Origin: a bacterium | GTDB taxonomy: Bacteria; Oederibacteriota; JAJYGY01 | Direction of reading: 5' to 3' | DNA length: 5,968 nucleotides | Assembly: GCA_021790555.1 (NCBI GenBank) | Contig: JAJYGY010000146.1 | Location: forward strand, 1-5,968 | Part shown: piece by piece, positions 4,221 through 5,968 of the stretch | Layout: each line of letters opens with the position of its first letter | Numbering within the stretch: the stretch's first letter is position 1 | The notes under the pieces: model-generated | Told to the model about the DNA's origin: nothing | The model's database searches: none | Seen by the model: only the letters and a program-made list of their open reading frames with translations | Made by a program: the position numbers and the translations under genes

Positions 4221-5968
4221 TGCCAGTCGTGGGAGGCGGCCTTCAGCCCCGCCTCCTCCCCGGCCGGAAGCAGGGGCAGGGCCCGCTTCAGCAGCAGGCT
4301 GGCCGAATCGCGGTCCTTCTGCAGCCGGCCGCGCACGGTCACGAAATCGTGCTCCTCAAGCGTCCTCAGGGCCTCCCCCTCCCCACGCCGGATGACCAGG
4401 TCCAGCAGGCCCTGGCCGTCCTCCAGGGTGGCGAAAACCACCCCCTGGGCGGTGGCGGGCCTCTGCCGCACGACCACCAGTCCCGACACCTCCAGCGCGC
4501 TTCCGGGCGCGCGGCGCCGGGCCTGCCCGGTGGTGACGCCGGGAAGCCTCCCCAGGGCCCGGCGCAGGGCCTCCACCGGGTGTTCCTTCAGGGACAGGCC
4601 GAAGCTTTCGTATTCCCTGCCCGCGGCCTCGAAGCCCTCCAGGCCGGGGAAATCCGGGCAGTCCCGCCCGCCGGGCCCCAGCCGGGAAAACAGGCTCAGC
4701 TGGGCCGCCCGCACCCCGGCCGCCCGCGGACCGGCCCATTCCAGCACGGCCCAGAGGGCCTGGCGCTGGGCCAGCCCGAAGCAGGAAAAGGCGCCGCCCA
4801 GGGCCAGGCGCATGAGAAGGGGTTCCCCCAGCCCCGAACGCAGCGAAAAATCCCGCACGTCCCGGAAAGGCGCCTGGCGGGCCAGGGCCTCCAGGCGCCT
4901 TCCCCTCTCCTCCCCCAGGCCCCGGGCCATCCTCCAGCCCAGCCGCACCGCGCCCCCCTCCATGGCGCAGTCCCAGCCCGAAAGGTTGGGATGCAGGGGC
5001 CGCACCTCCACGCCGTGCCGCCGGGCGTCGTCCACCAGGCTGTGGGGCGGGTAGAAGCCCAGGGGCTGCGAATTGAGCAGGGCGCAGCAGAATTCGGCCG
5101 GCCGGTGCCGCTTCAGCCAGGCCGAGGCGTAGGCCAGCAGGGCGAAGGAGGCCGAGTGGCTTTCCGGGAACCCGTACTCGCTGAAGCCGCGGATCTGCCG
5201 CATCACCTGGTCGGCGAATCCGGGGCCGACCCCGCTTTTCAGCAGCCCCTCCCTCAGGCGCGCCCCGATGCCGTCCAGGGAGCCGCTCGACCTCCAGGCC
5301 CCGATGGCCCGGCGCAGCCGGTCGGCCTCGCCCGGGGTGAAGCCCGCCAGGGCCACGGCCAGCTTCATCACCTGTTCCTGGAAAAGGGGCACGCCCAGGG
5401 TCCTGCCCAGGATTTCCCCCAGGGCCGGATGGGGCAGGCTCACCTTCTCCAGGCCGCGCCGGCGCCGCAGGTAGGGGTGCACCATCTGGCCCTGGATGGG
5501 GCCGGGCCGCACCAGGGCGATCTGGATGACCAGGTCGTAGAAGCTTTCGGGCCGCAGGCGGCCGGCCATGTTGATCTGGGCCCGGCTCTCCACCTGGAAG
5601 ACCCCCAGGGTGTCGCCCTTGCGGATCATGGCGTAGGTGGAGGGGTCCTCGGGGGGGATGCCGGCCAGCTCCGGGATGCCGCACAGGTCCATGGCCTTGC
5701 GCAGGGCCGTCAGCATGCCCAGGGCCAGCACGTCCACCTTCAGCAGGCCCACGATGTCCAGGTCGTCCTTGTCCCACTGCACCACGGTGCGCCCCGGCAT
5801 GCGCGCCGGCTCCACGGGCACGCATTCCACCAGGGGGGTCCCCGAAAGCACGAAGCCCCCGCTGTGGATGGAAAGGTGCCTCGGAAAGCCCTCCATCTCG
5901 GCGGCCAGCCTTCGGGCGCGCGCGTCCGAAGCCCCGCCCGCCGGGTCCAGACCCAGCGCCTTGGCGGC
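4217..5968 (-). CDS. dnaE2: error-prone DNA polymerase DnaE2 (ImuC), C-terminal 583 residues
   Basis: A C-family polymerase used in damage-induced mutagenesis and translesion synthesis, normally acting with ImuB and ImuA. The frame stays open to the right edge (the first 24 codons lie before the first Met at 5896). The PHP domain and first two catalytic aspartates are therefore outside; the family is about 1,050 residues. Numbering from the Met at 5896: RHLSIHSGGFVLS (6-18) and WDKDDLDIVGLLKVDVLAL (41-59) are palm/finger motifs, with Asp55 the likely third catalytic Asp. FPESHSASFALLAYASAWLKRH (243-264) is highly typical of the family. NSQPLGFYPP and DARRHGVEVRP mark DnaE2 rather than replicative DnaE1. 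An HhH-type region lies at ~330-385, QLSLF at 399-403 fits a clamp-binding motif, and an OB fold spans ~467-540. The end (SHDWH) resembles the SRDFH-type ending of DnaE2 proteins, so the C-terminus is intact. Confidence 0.93.
   Translation of the reverse strand, partial: AAKALGLDPAGGASDARARRLAAEMEGFPRHLSIHSGGFVLSGTPLVECVPVEPARMPGRTVVQWDKDDLDIVGLLKVDVLALGMLTALRKAMDLCGIPELAGIPPEDPSTYAMIRKGDTLGVFQVESRAQINMAGRLRPESFYDLVIQIALVRPGPIQGQMVHPYLRRRRGLEKVSLPHPALGEILGRTLGVPLFQEQVMKLAVALAGFTPGEADRLRRAIGAWRSSGSLDGIGARLREGLLKSGVGPGFADQVMRQIRGFSEYGFPESHSASFALLAYASAWLKRHRPAEFCCALLNSQPLGFYPPHSLVDDARRHGVEVRPLHPNLSGWDCAMEGGAVRLGWRMARGLGEERGRRLEALARQAPFRDVRDFSLRSGLGEPLLMRLALGGAFSCFGLAQRQALWAVLEWAGPRAAGVRAAQLSLFSRLGPGGRDCPDFPGLEGFEAAGREYESFGLSLKEHPVEALRRALGRLPGVTTGQARRRAPGSALEVSGLVVVRQRPATAQGVVFATLEDGQGLLDLVIRRGEGEALRTLEEHDFVTVRGRLQKDRDSASLLLKRALPLLPAGEEAGLKAASHDWH

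Noticed and set aside
4356..5825. 489-codon minus-strand frame inside dnaE2
   Set aside because: It is an alternate frame of the polymerase gene, low-complexity Gly/Pro/Ala/Arg, with no motif.
1..5968. Frequent CCAGG/CAGGGCC-type words as possible recognition repeats
   Set aside because: They are dispersed, lie in coding sequence and follow from favoured codons (GCC, CTG, AGG); there is no regular spacing or array.

Overview
This is a GC-rich bacterial window in which every gene I can support lies on the minus strand, so transcription runs from the right edge to the left. Strong G/C bias at third codon positions and a DnaE2-type polymerase suggest a high-GC bacterium. A membrane class IIIb adenylate cyclase and an anchored 3D-domain wall protein would fit a deltaproteobacterial-type or acidobacterial-type Gram-negative. 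That placement is inference; nothing in the window fixes the taxon.

Layout from right to left. (1) 5968-4217: the C-terminal 583 residues of an error-prone DNA polymerase (DnaE2/ImuC), running off the right edge. (2) 4220-4187: a short AT-rich promoter/operator with a perfect 12-bp palindrome between the -35 and -10 boxes. (3) 4156-3474: two small genes overlapping by ATGA, an unrecognised 119-residue protein and a 108-residue ribbon-helix-helix protein. Together they look like a toxin-antitoxin-type module. (4) 3393-3172: a 73-residue exported or membrane protein with its own promoter, a perfect Shine-Dalgarno and a strong intrinsic terminator. (5) 3045-1197: a membrane-anchored class III adenylate cyclase followed 7 nt later by an anchored 3D-domain protein, probably one operon. 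(6) 1180-1152: a promoter for the last unit. (7) 1055-1: a class I SAM-dependent methyltransferase, then after 27 nt the start of a small membrane protein cut by the left edge.

The window therefore holds at least four transcription units. The left half contains signalling and cell-envelope functions (cAMP synthesis, wall-associated 3D fold, methyl transfer). The right half contains mutagenic DNA repair beside a possible toxin-antitoxin pair. The points most worth following are the putative toxin-antitoxin pair with its spacer palindrome, the full-consensus clamp-binding pentapeptide in DnaE2, and the cyclase to 3D-protein coupling. No RNA genes, CRISPR arrays or insertion sequences were seen, and no stretch over 300 bases lacks a gene.
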